Assembly (NCBI RefSeq): GCF_024758005.1
Contig: NZ_CP103288.1
Coordinates: forward strand, 1,426,001 to 1,490,000
Source: Pseudarthrobacter sp. NS4
GTDB taxonomy: Bacteria; Actinomycetota; Actinomycetes; Actinomycetales; Micrococcaceae
Direction of reading: 5' to 3'
DNA length: 64,000 nt
In this document: piece by piece, positions 25,933 through 34,511 of the stretch
Layout of the letters: the number at the start of each line of letters is the position of its first letter
Numbering within the stretch: the first letter of the stretch is position 1
Program-made: the position numbers and the translations under genes
Notes under the pieces: generated by a model
Told to the model about the DNA's origin: nothing
The model's database searches: none
Seen by the model: the letters and a program-made list of their open reading frames with translations, nothing else

Positions 25933-26751
25933 TCAGATTTTGGCGATGATGTCCGCGAGCAGCCTGGAGATCCGGGGTCCGGCGGCCTGACCTGACTCGA
26001 TGACTTCCTCGTGGCTGAGCGGGTGCGGGCTGATGCCGGCCGCGAGGTTGGTGACCAGCGAAATGCCGAACACCTCCATCCCGGCGTGCCGCCCCGCGAT
26101 GGCCTCCAGCGCCGTCGACATGCCCACCAGGTCGGCGCCGATGCGCTTGGCGTACTGCACCTCCGCCGGCGTCTCGTAATGCGGTCCGGTGAACTGGGCA
26201 TATACCCCTTCATCGAGGGTCGGGTCCACCTCGCGGGCGAGGGCCCGGATCCGGGAAGAGTAAAGATCTGTCAGGTCCACGAAGGTGGCGCCCTCAAGGG
26301 GTGAAGCCGCGGTGAGGTTGATGTGATCTTTGATGAGTACCGGGGTGCCCGGTGCCCAGTTTTCGTTGAGCCCCCCACATCCGTTGGTGAGGACCAGGGT
26401 GCTGCATCCGGCGGCTGCCGCGGCCCGGATTCCGTGCACCACGGCGCGCACGCCCCTGCCTTCGTAGTAGTGGGTCCTTGCGCCCAGGACCAGGGCACGC
26501 TTGCCGTCCCTGGTGAGCACCGAGCGGATGGTGCCCACGTGCCCCACCACTGCGGGTGCGTGGAAGCCAGGTACCTCCTCAGCCGAGAGAGTGGCTGTGG
26601 TTTCGCCGATGAGGTCCGCAGCCGCACCCCAGCCGGAGCCAAGCACCAGGGCGACGTCGTGGCTGTCCACTCCTGTTTCCTCGGCAATGTAGTCTGCCGC
26701 GGCGCGTGCGGCGGCGAAGGGATCCGTGTTCAGGAAGTCTGTTGTACTCAC
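25933..26751 (-). CDS. punA: Purine-nucleoside phosphorylase
   Basis: PunA phosphorolyses purine nucleosides to base and (deoxy)ribose 1-phosphate. The 272-aa protein is of the trimeric PNP class: LVLGSGWG phosphate loop near residue 35, GARTHYYEG, LTNGCGGLNENWAPGT and DHINLTA, followed by the base-binding VQYAKRIGADLVGMST region. Start GTG at 26751 is preceded by TAACTT with a 6-nt gap and no SD, suggesting a leaderless mRNA. It is divergent from lpdA and followed by the mutase gene, the same neighbourhood as deoD-pmmB near lpdA in mycobacteria. Confidence 0.93.
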   Translation of the reverse strand: MSTTDFLNTDPFAAARAAADYIAEETGVDSHDVALVLGSGWGAAADLIGETTATLSAEEVPGFHAPAVVGHVGTIRSVLTRDGKRALVLGARTHYYEGRGVRAVVHGIRAAAAAGCSTLVLTNGCGGLNENWAPGTPVLIKDHINLTAASPLEGATFVDLTDLYSSRIRALAREVDPTLDEGVYAQFTGPHYETPAEVQYAKRIGADLVGMSTALEAIAGRHAGMEVFGISLVTNLAAGISPHPLSHEEVIESGQAAGPRISRLLADIIAKI

Positions 26752-26757
26752 GGGTAC

Positions 26758-26763
26758 AAGTTA
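26758..26763 (-). promoter_or_regulatory. -10 hexamer of punA (leaderless)
   Basis: TAACTT on the minus strand ends 6 nt before the GTG start at 26751. No SD-like sequence is present. Confidence 0.5.
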
Positions 26764-26853
26764 TCCTGCCGGCCCTGCTGCGCCCACCACAGACTGTCCC
26801 GGCGGCACCGGAATTCTTGGTGCTGCGGCGGGGATAAGCGAGAATGATTCATT

Positions 26854-28269
26854 GTGACTACGCATCCAGATTTCAGTTCACCCCGGATCGCAATCCTGGG
26901 AGGTGGTCCTGGCGGGTACGAAGCTGCCATGGTGGCCGCCTCACTGGGGGCGCAGGTCACCATCATCGAGCGTGCCGGGCTGGGCGGATCCGCCGTGCTC
27001 ACGGACGTTGTGCCGTCCAAGACCCTGATTGCCACAGCAGACCTGATGACGCGGGTGGCTGAAGCCGGCGAGCTGGGAGTGAAGTTCGACGTCGACGGCG
27101 GCGACTTTGTGCCGGTGATGCGTGCCGACCTCAAGCACATCAATGACCGACTGCTTAACCTGGCCCGCAGCCAGTCGAAGGACATCCATGACGGCCTGGA
27201 GCACCAGGGCGTGCGCATCCTTGCCGGCTCCGGCCGTCTCCTGGACAACCACACCATCGAGGTCGTCACGGTTGACGGCACGGAAATCGTTGAGGCGGAC
27301 ACCATCCTGCTGGCGGTGGGCGCCCATCCGCGGGAGCTTGCCACCGCACGGCCCGACGGGGACCGGATCCTGAACTGGACGCAGATCTACGATCTGGATG
27401 AGCTGCCCGAGGACCTGATTGTTGTGGGGTCCGGCGTGACCGGTGCCGAGTTTGCCTCGGCATACAACGGACTCGGATCGAAGGTGACGCTGATTTCCAG
27501 CCGCGACCGGGTGCTTCCCGGCTCGGACGTCGATGCAGCGGTAGTGCTGGAAGAAGTGTTCGAACGCCGTGGCGTCCGGGTGCTGTCCCGTTCCCGCGCC
27601 GAGACCGTGGAGCGGAGCGCGGACGGGGTGGTGGTCACGCTCAGTGACGGCACCAAGGTGACCGGCAGCCACTGCCTGCTTTGCCTGGGATCCATTCCCA
27701 ACACGGCAGGCATCGGCCTTGAGGAAGCCGGCGTGGCCCTCGGTGAAGGTGGCCACATCAAGGTGGACGGGGTCTCGCGGACCTCGGCGCCCAACATTTA
27801 CGCTGCGGGCGACTGCACCGGCGTCCTGCCGCTGGCCTCCGTGGCAGCCATGCAGGGCCGGATCGCCGTGGCGCACTTTATGGGCGACACCGTCACCCCG
27901 CTCAAACTGCACCAGGTGGCCTCCAACATCTTCACGTCGCCAGAGATTGCCAACGTCGGGGTGTCCGAAGCGGAGATCGACTCCGGCAAGTACCAGGGCG
28001 ATGTCATCAAGCTTTCGCTGCGCAGCAACGCCCGGGCCAAGATGCGGAACCATAAGGACGGGTTCGTGAAGATCTTTGCCCGCAAGGGCTCCGGCACCGT
28101 CATTGGCGGCGTGGTGGTGGGTCCCAACGCGTCCGAGCTGATCTTCCCCATCGCCATCGCGGTCAAGCAGAAGCTGCACGTGGACGACGTCGCCAGCACC
28201 TTCACCGTGTACCCGTCCCTCACAGGATCAATCTCGGAAGCCGCACGGCGCCTGCACGTCCACCTGTAA
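26854..28269 (+). CDS. lpdA: LpdA-like NAD(P)H-quinone dehydrogenase
   Basis: This is a 471-aa flavoprotein disulfide reductase homologue of the Rv3303c type. FAD and NAD motifs are present (IAILGGGPGGYEAAMVAA at about 10-27; LIVVGSGVTGAEFAS; NIYAAGDCTG). The redox-active CxxxxC is replaced: the site reads GLGGSAVLTDVVPSKT, with no Cys. The C-terminal dimer domain ends in the HVHL-like tail. In mycobacteria the homologue reduces quinones rather than lipoamide. It starts at GTG 26854. Confidence 0.88.
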   Translation: MTTHPDFSSPRIAILGGGPGGYEAAMVAASLGAQVTIIERAGLGGSAVLTDVVPSKTLIATADLMTRVAEAGELGVKFDVDGGDFVPVMRADLKHINDRLLNLARSQSKDIHDGLEHQGVRILAGSGRLLDNHTIEVVTVDGTEIVEADTILLAVGAHPRELATARPDGDRILNWTQIYDLDELPEDLIVVGSGVTGAEFASAYNGLGSKVTLISSRDRVLPGSDVDAAVVLEEVFERRGVRVLSRSRAETVERSADGVVVTLSDGTKVTGSHCLLCLGSIPNTAGIGLEEAGVALGEGGHIKVDGVSRTSAPNIYAAGDCTGVLPLASVAAMQGRIAVAHFMGDTVTPLKLHQVASNIFTSPEIANVGVSEAEIDSGKYQGDVIKLSLRSNARAKMRNHKDGFVKIFARKGSGTVIGGVVVGPNASELIFPIAIAVKQKLHVDDVASTFTVYPSLTGSISEAARRLHVHL

Positions 28270-28335
28270 CGATTGGGGCCGGGGGAGGCAGCAAAGTCTG
28301 GACCCTGCCGGTGCCACCTGCATAGACTCCTTCAA

Positions 28336-28376
28336 GGACCGGCCGGGGATTTCATCAAGGAATTTCCCGGCCGTCC
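28336..28376 (+). terminator. Hairpin between lpdA and pspC
   Basis: GGAC-C-GGCCGGG (28336-28347) pairs with CCCGGCC-GTCC (28366-28376), leaving one bulged C and an 18-nt loop. It lies 67 nt after the lpdA stop with no T-run. Confidence 0.45.
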
Positions 28377-28421
28377 CTGCACCAGCCGTCGACGCGATTG
28401 AATCCTAAGGGGACAGAAACC

Positions 28422-28607
28422 ATGACAACAGCACTCGTTCGGCCACGCAGCGGCAAGATCCTGGGCGGGGTGTGCGCAGCACTTGCGGCCCGCTTCGGAC
28501 TCCCGAAGTTCCTGGTCCGGCTCGCCTTCGTCATCTTCGGCCTGGTGGGAATCGGTGAGCTGGTCTACATCGTGCTGTGGATCCTGATTCCCAAGGCTCC
28601 AGCGTAA
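28422..28607 (+). CDS. Small PspC-domain protein
   Basis: This 61-aa protein consists of a single PspC domain: a basic N-terminus (RPRSGKILGGVCAALAARFG) followed by a membrane helix pair region (LVRLAFVIFGLVGIGELVYIVLWILIP split over about 35-58). PspC proteins belong to envelope-stress responses, but small stand-alone versions are uncharacterised. The ATG at 28422 has AAGGGGA upstream. The truncated flavodoxin frame begins 7 nt after its stop in the same reading frame. Confidence 0.83.
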   Translation: MTTALVRPRSGKILGGVCAALAARFGLPKFLVRLAFVIFGLVGIGELVYIVLWILIPKAPA

Positions 28608-28613
28608 GGAAGG

Positions 28614-29066
28614 TTGGCCCCGGCAGCCGGGCACAGCATTCCGGACGGGCAGGACGGTGTCATCGTGGCCACGTCAATCCATGTGGGCAAGCACGAGGCC
28701 TACGTTGCCGACTTTGTCCGAAGGAACCGCGGCCAACTTGAGCGCCTGCCTTCCGCGTTTGTCTCGGTGAGCATGGCCGCCCATGGCGATGAGCCCAGTG
28801 CCGAAAGTTACGTAGCCAAATTCGAGGAGGAGACCGGCTGGCGTCCCCGCCATGTCGCGATGTTTGGCGGCGCGCTGCTTTACTCCCAGTACAACTTTCT
28901 GAAACGCCAGTTGATGAAGAAGATCGTGAAGGACAAAGGATCCCGGGACCTGGACACGTCCCGCGACTACATCTACACCGAGTGGGACGGCGTAAAGCAC
29001 TTCACGGAGGAGTTCCCCGAAGGGATAACCGTGGCGGGCAGCCAGCAGGCCGGCCGGGCGGAGTAA
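28614..29066 (+). CDS. HemG-like flavodoxin lacking its N-terminal FMN loop
   Basis: The 150-aa frame matches the HemG/flavodoxin family from the second beta-strand onward: DGVIVATSIHVGKHEAYV, then LPSAFVSVSMAAHG, TGWRPRHVAMFGGALLY, and YIYTEWDGVKHF at the end. The first 35-50 residues of the family, including the T-x-x-G-x-T phosphate loop that binds FMN, are absent, and no such sequence lies upstream, where pspC ends 6 nt earlier. The TTG at 28614 has no properly spaced SD; a GTG lies at 28665. It is probably a decayed remnant left by a deletion, though the frame is intact. Confidence 0.65.
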   Translation: MAPAAGHSIPDGQDGVIVATSIHVGKHEAYVADFVRRNRGQLERLPSAFVSVSMAAHGDEPSAESYVAKFEEETGWRPRHVAMFGGALLYSQYNFLKRQLMKKIVKDKGSRDLDTSRDYIYTEWDGVKHFTEEFPEGITVAGSQQAGRAE

Positions 29067-29091
29067 CCGGCCGGTGGACCGGGGACGCCGG

Positions 29092-30654
29092 TCAGGAGGC
29101 TGAGACCGCCTTGAAATGTTTTTCGATCAGCCCCTTGATGTCCTCGTGGCAGCCGCCGCAGCCGGTCCCGGCCCGGGTTGCCTTGGACACTTCCGCCACA
29201 GTGGAGCAGCCGCCCTCCACAGATCCCTGGATGGCTGCCCCGCTGACGCCCGCGCACCGGCACACCGTGCTTGCGGGGTCGGAGGATCCGCTTCCGGGCA
29301 GCTGGTCCGGTCCGTCCAGGCGCAGGAGAAGGGAGCGATCCGCCGGCAGCTCCGCGGAACGCTCGAAGAGCCCCACAAGCTCGGCAGCCGTGCGTGGCAT
29401 TCCCACCGCAACCAGCCCTTCCAGGACGCCGCCGCGGGTGGTCATCTTCACGTAGCGGCCATGCTCCGGATCGGCCCATTGGGCAATCTGGAGGCGTGGC
29501 CGCCCGTTCACGGCCCCTGATTCAAGAATCTCTTCGTCCCAGGGCTCGGCGCCGTTGTCCCCGGCTACTGCCATGTTCATGCCGCGGGCCTTGAGGACAA
29601 TGACACCCGGCTGCTCGGCGGGAAGTTCCGGCAGCAACTCTGCGTCGTCCGGTGTGCCTGTTGCAAGGACGGTGAGGTATTCGGCCAGCCACTCTGCCTG
29701 CTTCCAGCCCGGTCCGACCAATCCGGAGGGTCCCTTGGCGTTCCGGCAGGCTGCACAGTCCGGCTCCGGGCAGCGAACCTCGGCGCAGTCGCCGATGGCA
29801 AAAATGTGCGGCTCGTGGTGCGCCCGGAGCCGGTGGTCCACCAGGATCCCGGCGGCCGTGGAAAGCCCGCAGCCCTCGGCGAGTTCGGTGCGGGGACGCA
29901 CGCCGCACGAGATGACCAGGAGGTCCCCGTCAATCGCCGAACCGTCGTCCAGCAGCAGTGCCGAGAAGCCGCCGTCGGGGGCGTTGTGCTCCACGCCCGT
30001 GGACCGGGCATTGCCGGCCATCCGGACGCCGCAACGGCGCAGGCCTGCCGCCAGGACAGCACCGCCGCCGCGGTCGATGTTGCGTCCCAGCGGGTGGGGG
30101 CCGTTGTGCACCACCGTGACCGTGGCGCCTTCCTCGGCAGCGGCGAGGGCTGTTTCCAGGCCCAGGACGCCGCCGCCCAGGACTACCACGCGCTTGCCGC
30201 TGTCCACGGCGCGGCGCAGCACGTCTGCGTCCCGGAGGTCACGCAGTGCCGTCACGCCCGCAGGAAGGACAGGGGAGGCGGGGTCCGGGTTGATACCGGT
30301 CAGGTTGGGAATGACCGGGCGCGAACCGGTGGCGAACACCAGCCGGTCGTACCGGACGGTGGAGCCGTCGGACAGGAGGATCTGCTGCCGGGCGCGGTCC
30401 ACCCGGCGGACCCGGACGCCCAGGCGCACGTCCACGCCGTCGGCAACCAGGGCGGCGGCGTCCGACATGGCCAGCGCGTCAGCGGTGGTGCGTCCCACCC
30501 CGAGGTCGGCCACCAGGACACGGTTGTAGGCTGCTTCTGCTTCCTCTCCCACCACTGTCAGGCCAACGTGGCCCGCCCGTACTGTCGGCAGCAGCTCATC
30601 GACCAGCCGGGCCGCCACCGGGCCGAATCCCACAATGACAATGTGCTCGCTCAT
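29092..30654 (-). CDS. Nitrate reductase-associated FAD/[2Fe-2S] electron-transfer flavoprotein
   Basis: This is a 520-aa protein with a NirB-like FAD/NAD(P) oxidoreductase (IVIVGFGPVAARLV; VVLGGGVLGLETALAA; HIFAIGDCAEV) and a C-terminal BFD-type [2Fe-2S] domain (VCRCAGVSG ... GTGCGGCHEDIKG). A CPEPDCAAC stretch lies between them at about residue 300. The architecture is that of NasB-like subunits that pass NAD(P)H electrons to the assimilatory nitrate reductase. The ATG at 30654 overlaps the nasC stop by 4 nt (ATGA), so it is translationally coupled. Confidence 0.87.
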   Translation of the reverse strand: MSEHIVIVGFGPVAARLVDELLPTVRAGHVGLTVVGEEAEAAYNRVLVADLGVGRTTADALAMSDAAALVADGVDVRLGVRVRRVDRARQQILLSDGSTVRYDRLVFATGSRPVIPNLTGINPDPASPVLPAGVTALRDLRDADVLRRAVDSGKRVVVLGGGVLGLETALAAAEEGATVTVVHNGPHPLGRNIDRGGGAVLAAGLRRCGVRMAGNARSTGVEHNAPDGGFSALLLDDGSAIDGDLLVISCGVRPRTELAEGCGLSTAAGILVDHRLRAHHEPHIFAIGDCAEVRCPEPDCAACRNAKGPSGLVGPGWKQAEWLAEYLTVLATGTPDDAELLPELPAEQPGVIVLKARGMNMAVAGDNGAEPWDEEILESGAVNGRPRLQIAQWADPEHGRYVKMTTRGGVLEGLVAVGMPRTAAELVGLFERSAELPADRSLLLRLDGPDQLPGSGSSDPASTVCRCAGVSGAAIQGSVEGGCSTVAEVSKATRAGTGCGGCHEDIKGLIEKHFKAVSAS

Positions 30655-32879
30655 GAGGCCTCCGTCGTTTGAAGCACGTTGCTGGAAAGGGGCGCGGCCA
30701 CCGGCCGGACCCAGACTTTGTTGAACTTGAATTCGGGCATTCCCGATACGGGGTCCGTGGCGGCCTCCGTCAGGCGGTTGGCGCTTTCTAGTTCGGGAAA
30801 GTGGAAGGGGAGGAAGACCGTCTCGGGCCGGATGGCTGTGCTGAGTTCCGCCCGGCACACCACCTCGCCGCGCTCGTTGGCCACCGACACGAAGGACCCG
30901 GCGGTGATGCCCATTGATTCCGCCGCCGCCGGGTGGATCTGCATTTTCGCTTCGGGCTGCGAGGCCAGGAGCTCGGACACCCGCCGGGTCTGGGCGCCGG
31001 ACTGGTAGTGCTCCAGGAGCCGGCCGGTGATGAGGGTCATCGTTTTCGCGGCCGGGTCCGGGTTGGCAGCGGGAGTACGACGGCGGCGCGGCGTCACCGG
31101 GGTCATCACGGCCTTGCCGTCGGGATGCGCAAACCCGTCCCGGAACAGGCGGGGCGTTCCGGTGCTGCCGGCGGGGTAGGGCCAGTAGGCAGCCTCTCCG
31201 CGGTCCAGCATGGCGTAGTCGATGCCGGAGTAGTCGGCCAGGCCGCCCGCCGATGCAAGGCGGAGTTCCTCGAAGACGGTTTCCGGGTCTTCGCTGTACG
31301 TGGAGGGGGCGCCCAGCGCCTCGGCCAGGCGGGCCATGATCCAGAGCTCGCTGCGGGCACCTGCCGGCGGGGTCAGCGCCCGGCGGCGGCGCAGCACCCG
31401 TCCTTCGAGGTTGGTCAGGGTGCCTTCCTCTTCAGCCCACTGGAGCACCGGGAGGATGAGGTCCGCCTCCGCCGCAGTCTCGGACATAAAGAAGTCGCAC
31501 ACCACCAGGAAGTCCAGGCTGCGAAGCCCGTCGATCACGGCGTTGGCATCAGGGGAGGCCACTGCGATGTTAGAGGCGTGGACGAAAAGGCAGCGGACGC
31601 CGTCGGCCTTTCCCAGGGACTTGAGCAGCTGCACTGCCGGCAGTCCGGGGCCGGGGATCAGTTCTTCCGGGACGCCCCAGACGCCGGCCACGTGGGCGCG
31701 GGCGGCGGGATCGGTGATCTTGCGGTAGCCGGGCAGCTGGTCGGCTTTTTGGCCGTGCTCGCGGCCGCCCTGGCCGTTGCCCTGGCCGGTCAGCGTGCCG
31801 TAGCCGCTGCGGGCCGAGCCGGGCAGGCCCAGCAGGAGGCTGAGGTTGATGGCGGCCGTGGCGGTGTCGGTGCCGTCAATGTGCTGTTCAACGCCCCGCC
31901 CGGTGAGGATGTAGCTGCCGCCCTTGCGGGCACCGTCGGCGAGCCTGCGGGCAGTTTCCCGGATAAGTTCGGCGGGGACACCGGTGAGGGACTGGACGCG
32001 TTCAGGCCAGAAGGAGTTGACGCTGCGGACTACGGCGCTGTAGCCCGAGGTGCGCTCCCCGATAAAGGCGGTGTCCACCAGGTTTTCATGGATGACCACG
32101 TGGGAGATACCCAGCAGGAGGGTGAGGTCGGTGCCCGGCAGCGGCTGGAGGTGGATGCCGCCGCCGTCGGCCGTGAAGGCCGCGGTGGCCGAACGGCGCG
32201 GATCCACCACGATCAGTCCGCCGGCGTCGCGCGTTCCTTTAAGGTGCTGGACGAAGGGAGGCATGGTCTCTGCCACGTTGGAGCCCAGCATCATGATGGT
32301 GCTGGCGGTGTCCAGGGCTTCCAGCGGGAAGGGGAGGCCGCGGTCCACGCCGAAGGCCCGCATGCCGGCAGCGGCTGCGGAGGACATGCAGAAGCGTCCG
32401 TTGTAGTCGATGCGGGACGTGCCGAGTGCCAGGCGGGCGAACTTGCCCAGCATGTAGGCCTTTTCGTTGGTGAGGCCGCCGCCGCCGAAGACGCCGACGG
32501 CGTCCGCACCGTAACGGGCGCGGGCGTCTTTCACGGCAGAGGCGGCAAGGTCCAGGGCATGCTCCCAGCTGATGGGGCGGTGAACGCCGTCCGGGCCCTT
32601 CAGCAGGGGTTCGGTGACCCTTCCCGGGTGGTTGAGGAGTGATGCCGAGGTCCAGCCCTTGCGGCACAGGCCGCCGCGGTTGGTGGGGAAGTCGCGTCCC
32701 TGGACCTCAAGGGGCGCCTCGAGGGCAGGGGGAGCCGCAGCAGGGGATTCCAGGGCAGGCGGTGCAGGCACGGGGACTGGCCCCGGCTGGGGAGCCGGGG
32801 CCAGTTCCGCTGGAGACGTGAGCGTCATGGCGCACTGCAGGGCGCAGTAAGGGCAGTGCGTGTCGGCGCTTTTTGTCAT
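30651..32879 (-). CDS. nasC: Assimilatory nitrate reductase, molybdopterin catalytic subunit
   Basis: This is a 742-aa Mo-bis-MGD oxidoreductase that reduces nitrate to nitrite. The [4Fe-4S] ligands are Cys9, Cys12, Cys16 (CPYCALQC) and Cys72 (GGLCRKG). Between the third and fourth lies an unusual Pro/Ala-rich insert (about residues 23-59). Later hallmarks are NYNGRFCMSSAA-like DYNGRFCMS, GRGVEQH, GQGNGQGGREHG and the C-terminal molybdopterin-guanine binding domain (LITGRLLEHYQSG). The ATG at 32879 follows the narK stop by 1 nt. It is the middle gene of the narK-nasC-flavoprotein operon. Confidence 0.9.
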   Translation of the reverse strand: MTKSADTHCPYCALQCAMTLTSPAELAPAPQPGPVPVPAPPALESPAAAPPALEAPLEVQGRDFPTNRGGLCRKGWTSASLLNHPGRVTEPLLKGPDGVHRPISWEHALDLAASAVKDARARYGADAVGVFGGGGLTNEKAYMLGKFARLALGTSRIDYNGRFCMSSAAAAGMRAFGVDRGLPFPLEALDTASTIMMLGSNVAETMPPFVQHLKGTRDAGGLIVVDPRRSATAAFTADGGGIHLQPLPGTDLTLLLGISHVVIHENLVDTAFIGERTSGYSAVVRSVNSFWPERVQSLTGVPAELIRETARRLADGARKGGSYILTGRGVEQHIDGTDTATAAINLSLLLGLPGSARSGYGTLTGQGNGQGGREHGQKADQLPGYRKITDPAARAHVAGVWGVPEELIPGPGLPAVQLLKSLGKADGVRCLFVHASNIAVASPDANAVIDGLRSLDFLVVCDFFMSETAAEADLILPVLQWAEEEGTLTNLEGRVLRRRRALTPPAGARSELWIMARLAEALGAPSTYSEDPETVFEELRLASAGGLADYSGIDYAMLDRGEAAYWPYPAGSTGTPRLFRDGFAHPDGKAVMTPVTPRRRRTPAANPDPAAKTMTLITGRLLEHYQSGAQTRRVSELLASQPEAKMQIHPAAAESMGITAGSFVSVANERGEVVCRAELSTAIRPETVFLPFHFPELESANRLTEAATDPVSGMPEFKFNKVWVRPVAAPLSSNVLQTTEAS

Positions 32880-32880
32880 G

Positions 32881-34356
32881 TTAGACGTGTCCCATCGCAT
32901 TTCGGTTGGCGTTGCGGATGTAGCAGAACCAGCAGACAGCCAGCATCAGGACGTACGCCCCAACGAAGCCGTAGAAGGCCGGTGTGTAGGAACCGCTGGC
33001 GGAGTTGGACGCGTTCAGCACCTGCGGGATAACGAACCCGCCGTAGGCGCCGATCGCCGAGATCAGGCCGAGGGCGGAGGAAGCCAGTCGCTGGGTGGCC
33101 ACCGAGCTTGCCCCGTTGCGGGCAGCCCGGCTTGAGGTGGCGAAGATGACCGGGATCATGCGGTAGGTAGCACCGTTTCCGAAGCCGCTGGCGGTGAAGA
33201 GCATCAGGAACAGGACCAGGAAGAGCCAGAAGTTCTTCAGCGGCAGGGTCCAGACCATGGTCAGGGTGATGACAGCCATGGAGGCGAAGGCAGCCACTGT
33301 CATGCGTGCTCCGCCCATCCGGTCTGCCATGCGTCCGCCGTAGGGCCGGGCCAGGGAACCCACCAGGGGGCCCAGGAAGGCGAGCGACAGGGCTACGGTT
33401 CCGACGCCGATCGAGGAAAATTCGGGGAAGTAGTCCTTGATGAGCTTCGGGAACACGCCGGCGAAGCCGATGAAGGAGCCGAACGTGCCGATGTAGAGCA
33501 GCGCCATGATCCACAGGTGCGGTTCCTTGAGCGCCGCAACCGAGCCGGCAATGTCGCCCTTGGCGCTCGTGAGGTTGTCCATGAACTTGAAGGCGCCGAA
33601 GGCTGCGAGCAGGATCAGCGGAACCCACATCCAGCCGGCCATGGGCAGGTTGACGCTTCCTGCGGCCAGCAGCGTGATGGCAATGGGCACGGCGAGCTGT
33701 GCGACGGCGGCTCCCATGTTTCCGCCGGCGGCGTTCAGGCCCAGTGCCCAGCCCTTTTCACGGGCCGGGTAGAAGAACGTGATGTTTGCCATGGAGCTGG
33801 CGAAGTTGCCGCCGCCGAAGCCGGCCAGGGCGGCTACGAGCAGCATGACGCCAAACGGCGTTTCCGGGTTGGAGACACACAGTGCCAGGCCAACCGAGGG
33901 GATCAGGAGCAGCAGGGCGGACACGATGGTCCAGTTGCGGCCGCCGAAGCGGGGGACCATAAAGGTGTAGGGGATGCGGAGGGTGGCACCCACAAGGCTG
34001 GGCATCGAGATGAGCCAGAAGATTTCCGAGGTGGTGAAGGTGAATCCTGCAGCGGGCAGCTGGACCACCACGATGGACCAGAGCTGCCACACCACGAAGC
34101 CGAGGAATTCGGCGAAGATGGACCAGTTCAGGTTGCGGCGGGCAATGGAGCGGCCGGCGGATTCCCACTGTTCCTTGTTCTCGGCATCCCAGTTGGCGAT
34201 CCAGCGGCCGGGGCGGAATTCAAGGGCGGGAGAGTCTGTGGCGCGGGTAGAGCCGGGCTGCGCGCTGGCGGATGCGGCAACGGTCTCCGGGCCTTTTGAA
34301 TCGTCAAGGTCCAGGGAATTGCCGGTGCCGGCATCAGCGGTGCGGTCAACAGTCAC
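32881..34356 (-). CDS. narK: NarK-type nitrate/nitrite transporter (MFS)
   Basis: This is a 491-aa major facilitator with about 12 membrane segments and an 80-residue polar N-terminal extension. The nitrate-signature regions are visible: AGFGGGNFASSMANITFFYP in TM5 and GFGNGATYRMIPVIF in TM11. The GTG at 34356 has a perfect AAGGAGGT SD. It is the first gene of the nitrate operon, with the GlnR-like promoter directly upstream. Import of nitrate for assimilation is inferred from the neighbours. Confidence 0.93.
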   Translation of the reverse strand: MTVDRTADAGTGNSLDLDDSKGPETVAASASAQPGSTRATDSPALEFRPGRWIANWDAENKEQWESAGRSIARRNLNWSIFAEFLGFVVWQLWSIVVVQLPAAGFTFTTSEIFWLISMPSLVGATLRIPYTFMVPRFGGRNWTIVSALLLLIPSVGLALCVSNPETPFGVMLLVAALAGFGGGNFASSMANITFFYPAREKGWALGLNAAGGNMGAAVAQLAVPIAITLLAAGSVNLPMAGWMWVPLILLAAFGAFKFMDNLTSAKGDIAGSVAALKEPHLWIMALLYIGTFGSFIGFAGVFPKLIKDYFPEFSSIGVGTVALSLAFLGPLVGSLARPYGGRMADRMGGARMTVAAFASMAVITLTMVWTLPLKNFWLFLVLFLMLFTASGFGNGATYRMIPVIFATSSRAARNGASSVATQRLASSALGLISAIGAYGGFVIPQVLNASNSASGSYTPAFYGFVGAYVLMLAVCWFCYIRNANRNAMGHV

Positions 34357-34388
34357 GGGTTACCTCCTTCGGGGGATGTTGTTCCTCC

Positions 34389-34475
34389 AAGGTAGGTAAG
34401 GCGCGTTTCGCGGACCGACGCCGTGTGTTAACGCGCTGTGACATTTGCCTATCGGCGCCGTTTCGCTGTCGTTAG
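34389..34475 (-). promoter_or_regulatory. narK operon promoter with GlnR-like 11-bp-phased boxes
   Basis: On the minus strand, CTAAC (34475-34471), GAAAC (34464-34460), a weak unit, GTCAC (34442-34438), TTAAC (34431-34427), a weak unit and GAAAC (34409-34405) all start on one 11-nt register. A TACCTT -10 hexamer (34394-34389) lies 10 nt after the last GAAAC, as at nirB. Confidence 0.65.
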
Positions 34476-34511
34476 GCAGGGATAGGGGCCAAAAGTGAGA
34501 CACACCGCACA

